From the NCBI GenBank assembly GCA_024734555.1, contig JANPWX010000476.1:306285-370284 (forward strand): DNA of 64,000 bases. The letters run 5' to 3'. Below the pieces are notes generated by a model that was not told the DNA's origin, made no database searches, and was given only the letters and a program-made list of their open reading frames with translations. Made by a program: the position numbers and the translations under genes. Shown here one piece after another: positions 37,450 through 49,170 of the stretch. The DNA comes from Trochalopteron elliotii (taxonomy: Eukaryota; Chordata; Aves; Passeriformes; Leiothrichidae). Position 1 is the first letter of the stretch. Each line of letters starts with the position of its first letter.

Positions 37450-39449
37450 GATCAACTGAAACTGCAATTCCCTGCCTGTATTCTCCCAAAAGCTGACAAA
37501 AGCAACACCTTTCACACCTTCAAGCAAAGAAATTGTTGGAATGTTGGCAGCAAGTCAAGACTATTTTTCAAGTTTAAAAAATAGGACCTAAAAGTGATGG
37601 CCACAGGATTTTCTTTGCAGGTTGAAGTCCATCCACAGGCTGCCCTGGCAGAGCTGGGACAAAGTGTAGGTTTGATTGGACACTGCCAAACACGCCTGCA
37701 GGGATTTTTTCATACTCGACCTCATCTCTTTCTACTTGCTACTGATACCCTTTCACCAAAACTGATTCAAATTTAAAATCACATTATTTATAGTAAAGAT
37801 GTTATTAATGATTATTATTACAAGATTTTGTTCATGCTACTTAGGGTAAAAGCCTAAATGTTTCCCAAGATCTGCCTTTTGTTCACTTAAGAAAGGCTTC
37901 TGAAAGGCAGCATTTTGTAAAGAAAGTTGCTCGAGGTATTTTGGCACGAACCCTTCCAGCTGTGCACAGGAGGGCAACACAGGCAAACACAGTAGCGAGA
38001 TAAACAAAAATGGTGTTTTGGAAACATGTGGTTCTAAATCAGTGTTTTGGCTGATTCAGAGCTGAGTTGTGCAGGTCTTGCCCAACCCAGAACAACAGAG
38101 GAGAAAATATCTCTGATAAAACAGGATCAGAGGGATGAATTTCTGAACTGAAATAATGAAGCCAAAGAGAAGACTTCAGGGTGACAGTGCTGGACCCAGA
38201 TAAAGTGTCAAAGAGGAGGAAGCCTGTTGGTCACAAACAAAACCAGCCCCAATGTCCCTATCAGAGAGACCTTGGAGAGACACCGGGTCCTGTAAACGCC
38301 ACCTCCAGGTCAGTGTCCTTCCATCCATGACCAGGAAAATTTGTACTCTGGATTTTGCTGCAAGGGATGTGCACTCTGGACTGACAAGAAACCCAGTGTT
38401 TGCTGTAACAGCCTCCCTTTCGTGATAAAAGCTGCCCTTGGACAGTCCCATCGATCTCCTAAACAGTAAATCTCCCGGAAGCCCTCAGCAGTACCCCAAA
38501 ACCAATTTATTTCTTATTGGGTCCTAAAACAGCTCACAATATGCCAGCAGACTCCAGCACATTGTGCCAGACCAAACCCATATTTCTGTTAGTATCTTCA
38601 GCACCTCCCTCCCCCAATATCTGCTCAATTTTTCTTCATTATAAGCACAAAAAAGACTGACTTAATAAAAGTAAAAGCTGAGGAGGAAAGGCAGGAATTG
38701 TCTTCAGATCTGAAACTGAAATATTTCAGAGATCTTGGAGCTCTCCAAACCTTGTAAAGATCTGGTGCTATTTGAGTCATGCTTTGCAGTAGGGCCCTAG
38801 AATATTCCAATTTTAAGCAAGGAAAGAAAGAAAACCCCCAAAATCCCAGCTCCCCATTGCTTCAAACCAAAAAAGGATTTTTTCTGTTTTAACAAAACCT
38901 CATTACTATAGATGAAAAATGTAAGTTTGGGAAGAAAATGTGCGGCATGCTGATAAGATTTGTTTGCTTTTTCTGTATTAAAACAAACCAACAAGGCTGG
39001 ACTGAAACTTTCCAGTTCACTTTGTATTTTCCTCTGCTGCCAAACTTCAGATTGCACGCACAGTTTGGAGCCCTGTGTTTGAAAAGGCAGAGATTGTTTG
39101 CTAAGGGTGGCCTAGAGCTGTGCCCAAGTCCTTCCCCCTATTATCTCGATCCCATGCACCCTATAGATCTTAAATATGTCTTTTAAAGAGTCTGTGTCTA
39201 AATATGTACATTTATTTAAAAGAATTATAATAATTGATGTCTAAATACACAATAGACCCAAGGATGAGGCTAACGTTGTCTGCATCCCTGGGGTCTGAGG
39301 TAGAGCTGCTCTCATCTATCTCAAGCTCAAGCACATGGAGACAAGAACAAGACAAGGGAGTAGCAGATGTCAAACTTCCCGACAATTTCTATTGATGTTC
39401 AAGCCCTTTCTTCCACTGCTTGTGAGCATGGTGTCCACCACCCAAACCC
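37450..39449. other. Non-coding, single-copy-looking DNA; no gene seen
   Basis: No gene or known repeat is recognised. AT-rich stretches at 37770-37830 and 39180-39250 are unremarkable. Open frames are below 130 codons. Confidence 0.5.
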
Positions 39450-39790
39450 ACCTGGAGACCTCACAGCACCTTCCAGTAGCTGAAGGAATTACAAGGAACA
39501 TGGAGCTGGGCTCCTCATCAGGAACTGGAGTTGTCAGGACAAGGGGGAATGGCTCCAGAGTGACAGAGAGCAGGTCTAAAGGAGATGTGAGGGAGAAATC
39601 CTTTCCTGGGAAGGTGGGCAGGCTCTGGCACAGGGTGCCCAGAGCAGCTGAGGTTGCCCCTGGATCCCTGGCAGTGTCCAAGGCCAGGTTGGACTGGGTT
39701 TGGAGCACCCCAGGGTAGTGGAAGGTGTCCCTGCTGGGGTTAGATGGGCTTTAGGGTCCCTTCCTTAAATCATTCCATGATTCTATTTTT
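39450..39790 (+). mobile_element. CR1 LINE fragment, 3' end, sense, decayed 5' part
   Basis: The 5' part is decayed but follows CR1 order: ctggagacctcacagcacc, ttccagtagctgaagg, attacaaggaacatgg, then ttgtcaggacaaggggg. The better-preserved part has ggaaggtgggcaggctctgg, gttgcccctggatccctgg and gtccaaggccaggttggac. It ends near catgattct. About 340 bp. More base changes are visible than in the 37174 copy. Confidence 0.9.
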
Positions 39791-42700
39791 CTACGAACCC
39801 AGGGCAGCCCCAGGAAATGCCACCCATGAGGCAGCTGCCCCTGGGTGGAACCATCTCCCAGCCATCCTTGGCTTGAGGGTCACTGAGACAGGAAGGTACT
39901 TTTTGTGCCAGTGATGAACAGGCAGCTTGTCCTTGCTCAGCACAAGCCGAGCCTCCCGCTGCCCCAGCAAAGGTGTCCCAGTGTGTCCAGAGCTGATACA
40001 GACACTCTGTGCAGTCCAAACAAAGGTAGCTCAGGGGGTAGCAGGTCACAAAAAGCTGGTTTTCCCCATGTAAAGGAAGAGCCAGGCTTGTTTCAGGCCA
40101 AGTGGGAACTTGTACAAAGGTCCTTTCTCCATGCCCACTGGGATGCTAAAAGCTTATAGCAACTTTCCCAAACAAAGAGCAGCCATGAGAATGGAGTGTT
40201 CCGGGCAGCAGAGCACCCACTGCTAGGAAGTGAATCAGCACTGATCAAAGGGAAAGGGTCAGCCTTGAAGATCATAAAAATCTGCCCCAGTTTCTCTCCA
40301 GCAGCCAGGACAGGTTGCACCAGGAGTCAGCAGGGGATTTTCTACTGGAATTGTTTTTTTCTGATGAAAAATTACGTTATTTCAAAGTAAAACTATGTCA
40401 TGAAAAACACTCTATTTTTTGGGGTTTTTTCCCCAAATTAATATTTCATTGGGCAAATCAAAATGAAACATTTCCTTTTGGACAGGTTTAAGCCAAGAAG
40501 GAATATTTCATTTTGTTGGAGTTACTTGAAATATTTTATTTTAAAATGGCACTCTAAAAACATAATGGAAAGTTCTTTCTCCCACTTTTCAACCCAGGAC
40601 TGATCCCTTTGAAATACTACTTCTCCCATCAAAAACCTTTCCCAGCAGCACCAGTACTGTGGACTTGGGGAGCCCTTTCACCCCAAAATGTCTGACCAAA
40701 CATCTCCCAAACTCAGCACAACAAAGCAGAAAAACCATAACCCACACTTGCAGTATCTCCCAGCCCCGCAGCAATCTCTTCAGCTATATCTAATGTTGCT
40801 TTAAAAAGTCTTTCAGCTCCATTAATAATCTAAACAGATACTGGGGGTCTAATTAGCAGGCTAATTGGAGAGCATGGTTAGGCATGTACTCAAGCAGGAA
40901 TATTTTATCAGTGGAGTGAGCAAAGAAGAATTGTTGTTTGCACTGGTGTTTTATGGCTGAATTCTATACAAGATCTCAGTTCCCTTTACAGAACCTTGGC
41001 TGAAAGCAGAGTTTGGCAACTGCAGGAAACATCCAGGCTGAGGAAAACCAAACCTTTCACCTTCACCAACGAGGATTTTCTACACGCATGCATTAATTTC
41101 ACATCCCACACACTATTTCAACTTTCCAAGCAGCTTTCCAGTTTATATGACATCGAGACAGGGGGTTAGTTTTCTAAGAGTTTCCAGAAGTTTCAATTAT
41201 GTCATATATGTGTCACACAAATGTATAGCACAGGAAATAGCTGAATTTCAACACTTAAAATTAAAAATTTTCCAAGGTAGCATTTCCCTTAGCAGCCTGA
41301 CGGAAAACATCCTCTCGTTTCAGTCCTGGAGGCTGGTATTAGATGAGAAATCCTACCACAGACATGAGGTCCTTATGGTGAGGATCTCTCACTATAAACT
41401 CATGCCCATCCCCCCATCTCTGCAAGCAAATAATTCCATTTAAACCGCAGTTTCTCTGCCTGGGAGTTTGAAATAATGACTATCCTTAAACGTGCTTGTG
41501 GCTTTACCAATACCCAAGTCTGCTCAAAAATTAGAATTTCTGTTTCACTGCCTGTTTTGGTCAGTTCAGCCCCAGGCTGCACCCAGATAGATAATGATGC
41601 CTCCTGCTCATGTCCTCTTGGAATCAGGTGTCCTGCCCAGGCTGTGGGCCAGCTGCTCCCACAGCAGCAAAGCCCAGGCATGTCCTCATGGACATATTTC
41701 AGGTCAGGAGGTGGCTTGCAAGCAGTAAACATGAATTACTCTTGAACTGAAATTTTTCCATTCCATTTGAGAAATGAAACATTTCAGTAAACCTCAAGTG
41801 GAAGACACTGGCACATTTCTCCTGACGGGAATTTGGTTTTTAATCAAGGTTCTGGTTTTGTGGGAAGCACGTTTTTTCTACTGAAACCCCTTTAGCACTA
41901 AATCCTTGGCAAGATTTGCTGCTGTTCTATCAAGGCCACATTTGATTGATTTTAAAAGACGCCATAGCCTTGGGAACACCACATGGTATTCACAGCACCA
42001 CCCGTTCTCCAGCACTGTGGAAAGGCTGACAAGACCCTGTGAGCCCAGTGTGAAAATCCATCCTTTTATTAAATGTGTCTGCCAGCCCACGTTCACTCCT
42101 GCTCAGGGAAGCTCTGACTGGCAGTGGACATGCTCAGGGGCTCAGAGGATGAGAGACAGGAGTAGCACAATGCATCTTCATTGTGCAGTCGAGAGTATGC
42201 CAGCAATCACACCTATTTTACAACAAAGACGTGATATCTGCACAGATGGAGTCTCTGTTGCACACAATCAAAGTGGTCAGAGGTTCACAACTACCCTGGA
42301 TGGGTTTTGGGGCAGTGTCAGGCTACACTGAGGTGCAGAAACTCGTTGGTGTTTTGGCAGCCCTTCCCCTGGCTCTGTCCTCTGTCCCTCCCTGGGGTCT
42401 GGTGGCATTCCTGTGGGCAGCACAGGCCCATGTGGCTGCCTGGGCAGCAAAACCTCCCAGAAGCAAGTTCTTCAAAGAGCTTGGAGTAATGGCCTTGTGC
42501 TCTAAGGTGATTTCTGTCTTGGGTTTACACCAGCTCTCATTTACTCTGAGCTGGAGGTTGGACTGGGCCATCAGTTTGCCACCAAGTGGGGGTTTCCAGT
42601 CCCCAGCAGAGAACAAGAATTTGGAGAGGAAAAGAGGTTTTTGAAAACACCAAAGCTGTTGAGATCTCAGCTGCCTTCCTCATGCAGACACTTCTGAAAA

Positions 42701-42810
42701 TCCTACATAATGTGTAATTAGTGTGTGAGTTCCATGCCAATGCTCAGCAAGCAGGAAACCTTCCTCTGGTGTGTCCTGAGATCCCCAGGTAAAACCTCAG
42801 CCACCACAAT
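39791..42810. other. Non-coding DNA with a possible fossil repeat; no gene seen
   Basis: The 40360-40610 part is AT-rich and full of gaaacatttc/attttg-like words, ending in tctcccacttttcaaccca. That pattern recalls an ancient amniote LINE 3' region, at low confidence. A similar word cluster occurs at 41745-41790. A perfect inverted repeat (tttgggg-tttttt-ccccaaa) sits at 40418-40437. No gene is supported; the 41906-42331 frame has no recognisable domain. Confidence 0.45.
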
Positions 42811-43029
42811 GTCACTGGGAAGTATTTACCATTCTAATTTCAGATTTCAAACTTCAAACTGCCAGTTTACCACCAGCAGCACAGCCTAGCCTTTACCCGA
42901 AAGATCAGCTCTGAATTTTGGCTTAAATCAGGGATGGGGAAATGAAGACAGCGTTGTACTCTGCTTGTGGCTAGAGATGCACCCATCATTTTTTACCCCA
43001 GGTGGTAAAGCTGAAGAAGAGCAAATCAA
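42811..43029 (+). repeat. Unidentified duplicated segment, copy A
   Basis: This stretch aligns in the same orientation with 44000-44210, about 1.18 kb downstream. Shared blocks in order: aagtattt.accattct, agcacagcctagcctttacc, ttaaatcagggatgggga, ttgtactctgc, ccaggt and gaagagcaaat. By eye roughly 70-75% of positions agree, with a few short indels. Flanks on both sides do not align, so the unit is about 210 bp. I do not recognise it as CR1, MIR or an LTR. It is either a local duplication or two insertions of an unnamed dispersed repeat. Confidence 0.8.
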
Positions 43030-43999
43030 CACAATTACATGTTGTCTGTATGTAGGGTTGTGTTGTAGTATCTTAGCTTTCAAGCTGTCAACTCTGACCA
43101 CATAAAGGGAGAGGAAACCAGGAGCATCCAGGCAGAGCATGGTGCCTCTGGGATCTGCTCAGTCCCGCACCACAGCTCCGGGATTGATTCACAAAACAGG
43201 CACCATTTGGGTTAGTTCAGCCCAAACCTCCTCCATTTAACAGTTCCAGGACACCTGATGTCCCAGAAGGAGCACAATGAACCCCTCAGGCACAGACACC
43301 CAACACTATCGCATCAGACACGTGTGATGTCGGCACCCAGGTTACATTTGCAAAGAGCTGATTTGCAATGGAAAAGGGAGAAATGAAGGCTCCAAAGTGC
43401 TGCCTCCTGCTGCAGCAGCAGATCCCAGGGCTGGTGGATGACAGAGTCCAGCCGGGGCGATCCCGCGGTGAGGGGAAACACACGCACTGTTATTCTCAGT
43501 AATAAGATGCCTGTCAACATATAAACCAATTAGGTGCAGCTTTTGTGTTTGTAATAAGGGTGGGTATGATGCTTTCTGTGAGCAAGTGCTTTCCAGTGAA
43601 AAATAGCTTCTGAAAGAATCTGACAGTTTGCACATGAGGTTTCAGTTTGCTCAGGGTTTGGTTGGGTTTTTTTTCTAAATGCAAGCAATGAAAATTCTCA
43701 CATTGTTTCAAACCAAGAAATTGTGTCTCAGTTTTCAACAATCTTTCTCTCTCACACACTCCTCAAACACTCACACACACATTCATACACTCACACACTG
43801 CTGCTTTTAGCTTTTTTCGTGTCTCTTTTAATTTTTTTAATCACAGTAGAAAGATGAAAAATAAGGAAGAAATCAAAATCCATGTTTGAGAGAATCACAC
43901 TGAAAACAATTATTTTCTTCATTTTAGTCATATAAACTTACTTCAAACCAATGTTTTTGTGTGCTTCCATGTAGTACCAAGAAAGAACCACATTTTGGA
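43030..43999. other. Non-coding spacer between the duplicated segments
   Basis: Unique-looking sequence with a CA-rich low-complexity patch at 43746-43800. The left part (43140-43500) is moderately GC-rich. No gene or known repeat is recognised. Confidence 0.5.
43746..43800. repeat. CT/CA-rich low-complexity patch
   Basis: A tctctct run passes into irregular cacaca and cactca repeats. It is an imperfect microsatellite. Confidence 0.75.
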
Positions 44000-44210
44000 A
44001 TGGAAAGTATTTGACATTCTAGTTTCATTTTTCAAATTACTGGTTAATCTCTGGCAGCACAGACTAGCCTTTACCTTAAAGACAAACCCTGTATTCTGAG
44101 TTAAATCAGGGATGGGGAAACGCAGGCACCCTTGTACTCTGCCTGCAGCTACAGGTGCCCCCAAACACTTTTTATCCCAGGTAAAAAAGATGAAAAGAAG
44201 CAAATTAGTC
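44000..44210 (+). repeat. Unidentified duplicated segment, copy B
   Basis: Partner of 42811-43029. Matching blocks: gaaagtatttgacattct, agcacagactagccttta, ttaaatcagggatggggaaa, cttgtactctgcctg, tatcccaggt and gaaaagaagcaaat. Relative to copy A it lacks several bases after the first block. The two copies are equally decayed by eye, so neither is obviously the source. No target-site duplication or terminal repeat is apparent. Confidence 0.8.
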
Positions 44211-46524
44211 TGACAAACTCAGAGAACATGAATAACCCCCAGTATACATAAATGGGAGCCAAGTTTTGGGTTTGGAATTCAAGCACAGAGTGAGGCTGTG
44301 TGATCTACATTAAGAAAAAAAATAAAAAGACGTTTCCCAAAATAAGGACCCAGCAGACCTGTCTGAGCTCTTCCTTCCAGGTACAGAAGGTCCTGGAGAG
44401 AGACTGGAGCCTTGTTCCAGCCATGCAGCTGCAAAGGTCGATCGTTATTTGTTAGAGAAAACATGAGAATTACAGACACTGGGAGTCGTTTCCATCTCCC
44501 TCTAGTGGTCCCCCGGCTCCCCGGAGCCGGCACGGGATCTGTGCCGCAGGCAGACAGCTGTGCCTGCGGAGCAGAACCGTCCTGGAAAGCAGCAGCCACA
44601 GGGGAAGCAGAGTTTGCACCAAGCTGCTCGTCCAGAGCCCTGTTTGCACAGCTTGGAGATTAAAAAAAGCTTATCCATTTGGCTGGCGAAGCAGCGAGAT
44701 TCTCCTCCTCCCCAGGATGCTGCAGGTGGCCCTAAACCATCACACAGCACCTCGAAATGACTACGGAGCATAAATCACTGAGTGCATCTGAGCCATCTGC
44801 TGCTACAGAGGAGTCAGCAGCACTGCCGGGGTGTGGCCACGGCAGCAGCTCTGCCCTGGGCTCTTCCAGCCTGCCCGAATCCCTCTGGCTGCTTGTGCAG
44901 TGCAGAACCAGCAGGAAGAGAGGACAAGAATGGGGTGGGAAATCACCTTCAGGAAAACGTGTGCTTTTTACACAGAGACCACAAGGGAGCAATTTTGTAA
45001 TCAAAGGCAAATCACACCCCTGGCACCTGCAATCCCCTTCCAATAGATTCATAAGTTGCAGAGACACATTTGCTATGGAAATCTGGTTTGGTTTAGAACT
45101 GAATCAGTTTGAGGAGGGAACTGGCAGGAATGCCTTGCACAAGTATCCAACCTCACAAGTTCCCTGAAGAGTGATGCCAGCACCTGGCGGGGCCTGTGTG
45201 TTCCCTCCTGGCCCACTTGTCACAGCTGAAGAGGTTTTCCACCTTCCAGAGTGAAAAACTTGGAGGCAGGAGATATGAAACCTACCCAGATGTTTATAAG
45301 AAAGGAAAACCCTCCCATCAAGAGAAATAGCAAAGCTCAGCACATGCAAAAGTGATTTTCAGAAACAAGTGGAATCCAGTTCCTTCTTCACAAAACAACA
45401 GTGAGGAAAGAGATGGAATGGTAACAGCACAGGAAAGCAAGAGGAGACAGAGCACTTGGGATCATGTTTGATGTTTGGAGACAGAGATGTCGTCAGGCAG
45501 AAAGTACTCATAGCCCTGCAATTTGTAGGACTAGGAATAATTTTGCAAAGCAGCCCCATACCTGTAGCCGTTGCCTTCCTTCACAGGAGGAGCCTAACAA
45601 GCATCATTCAGGCTGGAAATTCAGAGTATCCCTCTATGAAGGACGAGTAAAGCACAACCAGACAGCAATTATTGCCCAGGCTCATCACAGCAAGATTTTT
45701 TCTGGTTTGTGTGAAAAAAGAGGAGATGGAGAGGAGGGGCAAGGGGCTCAGAGCAATATGTACCTATGCATGAGAACAAATAGATCCCAATTTAAAAAAA
45801 GGGTCAGTAAAGATCTGTTCAGTGTGAATGACCTGGGGAGTTCCCAAGGGCTACTTTGAAATTCAAAGTGTTGTATTTTGAAATGGACACAGATCTTGGC
45901 GGGAAGTGGGGGAGCAGACAGTAATGGTTTAATAGACTGTGGAATGGCTATAAAAAAAGAAAGGAGGGGGGGAAGAAAAAGCAGATGGCAGCCCCTTTGC
46001 AGGAGCCATAAAATTTCATGGTGTATTTTCTATCCATGGCTTCACTGTAATTCAAGCCTTGGGGGCCAACTTTCTCTGGCAGTGGTTACTGAGGGGCCTT
46101 GGAGGGCAGAAGTAACAAAGGGTGGACGCTGCTTGGGTGCACTGACCAAAGGCTCCCTCTTGGGCTAGATCAGGAAACATAAAAGAAATCATTTCAGAGA
46201 AACACCTAGGATACTTCCCAAATGCAGCCTCAAAGTTCCAGGTCAGGGATGTAGAAACAAAAACCCAGAAAGTTTCAGGAAGCAGAATTGGAAAAGGGGC
46301 TCTTCACATCTAGAGATAGAAAATATAGGTGAAAGGAAATCGACTATCCCTCGACACAGACCTCATCTTGCATAGAAAAATATTTTGATTTCTACAGCTG
46401 TGTCCTGCCTTGGCCACTGGGCTCTTGGGAAGAGCACATAGTCAGGCCAGGACTGTGTCTGTCTTGCAGACAAAGCTCTCAAATCTCCACCCCTCACCAG
46501 AACCATGTTTAAGCATTGCACCTT
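44211..46524. other. Non-coding DNA; GC-rich patch, no gene seen
   Basis: The 44490-44640 part is the most GC- and CpG-rich patch of this region. It holds a perfect 8-bp stem (ccggctcc-cc-ggagccgg, 44513-44530) directly after a CTCF-like sequence (ctccctctagtgg, 44498-44510). It is too short for a typical CpG-island promoter. A polypurine run lies at 45951-45979. No supported gene. Confidence 0.45.
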
Positions 46525-46625
46525 CAGAGGAATGGTTGGGTTCAAAGGGACCTTAGAACTCCTCTCATTCCAAACCCATGCCCTGGGCACAGACACCTTC
46601 TACTAGACCAGGCTGCCCATCCAGA
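46525..46625 (-). mobile_element. CR1 LINE 3' tip, antisense, about 100 bp
   Basis: The + strand reads cagaggaatggttgggttc, aaagggaccttagaac, ccaaacccatgccctgggc and cttctactagaccaggctg, which is the reverse complement of the last ~100 bp of a CR1 3' UTR. The ctagaccagg form is the more general avian version rather than the cactgtcccagg form seen in the other copies, so this is probably an older insertion. Confidence 0.78.
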
Positions 46626-46819
46626 CACTTGTCTCTAATTTTGGTCTAACCAAGGCCCAGCTCAAGATCACATCTAGGTTTGGCTTTGGTTTATTACCAT
46701 AAAATTTGAACCAAGATCCCAGACACAAATGCCAATAAAACAGAGAGGTTAATAATGCAGAGGTTAACACGTGCTGGTCTTGGGTCCATCCCTCAGTGCA
46801 AGAGAGTACCTTGACCTCA

Positions 46820-47344
46820 GGACACTCCACCTGCAGAGCTGCCTCCAGCTCGGGGCTCCAGCACAGGAGGGACCTGGAGCTGCTGCAGAGACCCCAGAGG
46901 AGGCTCCAGGATGAGCAGAGGGATGGAGTGGCTCTGCTGGGAGGAAAGGCTGGGAGAGCTGGGATTGTTCACCTGGAGTGCAGAAGGCTTTGGGATGACC
47001 TCATTGTGATCTTCCAGGACCTGAAGGGAACCAACAGCAAAGATGGAGAGAGACTGTTTCTAAGGGTCTGGAGTGCCAGGACAAGGGGGAAAGGCTTCAC
47101 AGTGACAGAGAGTAGGTTTAGATGGGATATTGGGCAGGAATTGCTCCCTGTGAGGGTGGGCAGGCCCTGGCACAGGGTGCCCAGAGCAGCTGTGGCTGTC
47201 CCTGGATCCCTGGCAGTGCCCAAGGCCAGGCTGGACAGGGCTGGGAGCAGCGTGGGACAGTGGGAGGTATCCCTGCCATGGCAGGAGGGGGAATGGGATG
47301 AGCTTTGGGGTCCCTCCCAGACCAAACCATTCTGTGATTCTGAT
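46820..47344 (+). mobile_element. CR1 LINE fragment, about 525 bp, sense
   Basis: The longest CR1 here. It begins in the ORF2-end region (gctgcctccagctcggggc, tccagcacaggagggacc, tggagctgctgcagag, ctgggattgttcacctgg) and covers the full 3' UTR (gtgccaggacaaggggg, gatgggatattgggcagg, caggccctggcacagggtg, ccctggatccctggcagtg, aggccaggctggacagg). It ends in terminal 8-mers (cattctgt gattctga). A 217-codon frame across it is a by-product and carries no intact reverse transcriptase. Confidence 0.95.
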
Positions 47345-49017
47345 ATCTCCTCACAGGTAACCTGGCCCGGTGTCACTCACTCACCATCTCAGAAGAACAT
47401 CACCAACCCCAGAACTGTAACACACTGCTGCCACCTCATCCTATCCTAGCCAGGGCACTGTCATCTGGGATATGAATACAACAAGAGTGATTAAATGTTA
47501 ATCTGTCCATGACATATAAATAAAACAGAGCAATCACCTGCTGGAAGAAATAAGGGGAGGAATTATTTTAATTTGATCTATCTAGCAAATATATTTTGAC
47601 ATCATAGTTCAAAGATTAAGCATCCCACACCCATTAGAGATAAAAAGCAATAATTAGAAATTAATGCAATGAAACTTCAATTTCCCTTCCACTGGTTTCC
47701 CACTGGAACAATTGATGTGTGGAGCAAAAGAAGAGAAAGAAAGGGAAAAACATCAGCCTTGAGCATTTGTGTTTCAATTGCATTGATTCTAATTTTTCCT
47801 AGATCTGTCTCTAATAGCTTCGCTAAACTATTTGTTTCCAAATGATATCAAAGCAAGTTGGAAGATGAGAAATATTTTCTTAATGATTAATGATTTTTTT
47901 TTAAAGAGACGCTTCATCTTAAAAATTCACTACTATGAACAGTTCTCTGCCAGAAGTATTTCAGGATCTTCACGCAGGTGCTTGGACTCTGGTGAAATAT
48001 GCATATGTGGGGTTTAATTCTTTGTTTGGGGAGGGGGTAGAGAGCAGTAGTCCTCTGCTCGCATGAGAAATCAGAGCAGCTGGAGACACAGTGAGCAAAG
48101 GAAACTTCTGCTCTCCATTAGGAGTCCAACATTTCAAAGCACTCCAGAGTCTAAAATTAAGCAAAAAAAAAAAAAAAAAGCAAAAGAGAAAAGCTTTTCT
48201 TATCATTTTGCTTTTGGCACAGGACAAAATGACCCATTTTCTCACTGAGGTACAAAGGAGGAAGAACAGGGAGAAGCAGAATAGTTTTTCCCTTCCCTTC
48301 CCTGTGTATCAGTGGAATTCCTTTATGGCTAAAGACCTGAAACCAGAGATGCCATCATTCTGCAAATCACTTATTTCAGCTGTTTCTTTCAAAAGATCTT
48401 GCAGGTGCACATCATTGGCAGGGCAACAAAAGTCTATTTTTGCCATTTCTAAGCTATCAGCATCCAGAAGAATGGGACAACTGGGATTCCCACTGCCGGG
48501 AGCTGGCACCGTCCCACCTGGAGAAGGATTTGGAGAATTCTCTTCCCGTGTGTACCAACCAGCAGCAACACTTCCTGCTAATGAGCAATTCCTCAGGAAG
48601 GTTAAAGTCAAGGTTTTCATTAAGGGCTCTGGCCACTTAATTGGTCTATTCCAACAAATGCAATAATATTTGTGGGAAGGTCAGGCACATAAAGGAAAAA
48701 GTAAACAAGGTTAGGAGTTCTGTATGGAGTAAATCCATGGAGGTGTGACTGGAAAAGCACTTCTGCTGCTGCTGCCAAGAAGGGGATGTTCACCTCACCT
48801 CCCACTGGCTGTGCTCGGTGCTATTCAGGAATTTGCCTTAGGGACGAGCAGACTTTGTGGAATTGATGACACATCTCCAGACACCCAGGGTCACAGGATG
48901 GACAGGACCACATACCACAGATGGTCCCCCAGAGATCCTTGACAGGCCCTTGGGCAGTAGAAATTACCTAAGAGAATTTGCTTTTCCTCTAAAGCTGGAT
49001 TTGTTAAAATAAAATGA
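47345..49017. other. Non-coding DNA; no gene seen
   Basis: AT-rich at 47460-47940. A pure run of 17 A lies at 48163-48179 with no AATAAA or gene body before it. The 48091-48666 frame (191 codons, +) begins before that A-run and has no recognisable domain. Confidence 0.5.
48163..48179. repeat. Poly-A run of 17
   Basis: Seventeen consecutive A residues are followed by gcaaaagagaaaagc. Simple sequence, with no evidence that it is a retrocopy tail. Confidence 0.8.
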
Positions 49018-49170
49018 TCATAGAACCACAGAACAGTTAGAGGAAAGGAATTTAAAGCTCATCCGGTTCCACCTCCTGCTGTGGGCAGGGGCACCTTCCA
49101 CTATCCCAGGCTGCTCCAGCCCCCATCAACCTGGCCTTGGACCAACCCCATGCCAGGGATGAGGCATCCT
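49018..49170 (-). mobile_element. CR1 LINE fragment, 3' end, antisense, short
   Basis: The + strand reads tcatagaaccacagaacag (terminal 8-mers), ggaatttaaagctcatcc, ggttccacctcctgc, gtgggcaggggcacctt, ccactatcccaggctgctcc, caacctggccttggac and ccagggatgaggcatcct. It lacks the ggatccagggg block because of changes and small deletions there. About 150 bp. Somewhat more diverged than most copies. Confidence 0.9.

Noticed and set aside
46796..47449. 217-codon frame on +
   Set aside because: It lies over a CR1 3' UTR copy, which is non-coding in the intact element.
48091..48666. 191-codon frame on +
   Set aside because: Contains a lysine run from the poly-A tract and no recognisable domain; likely chance.
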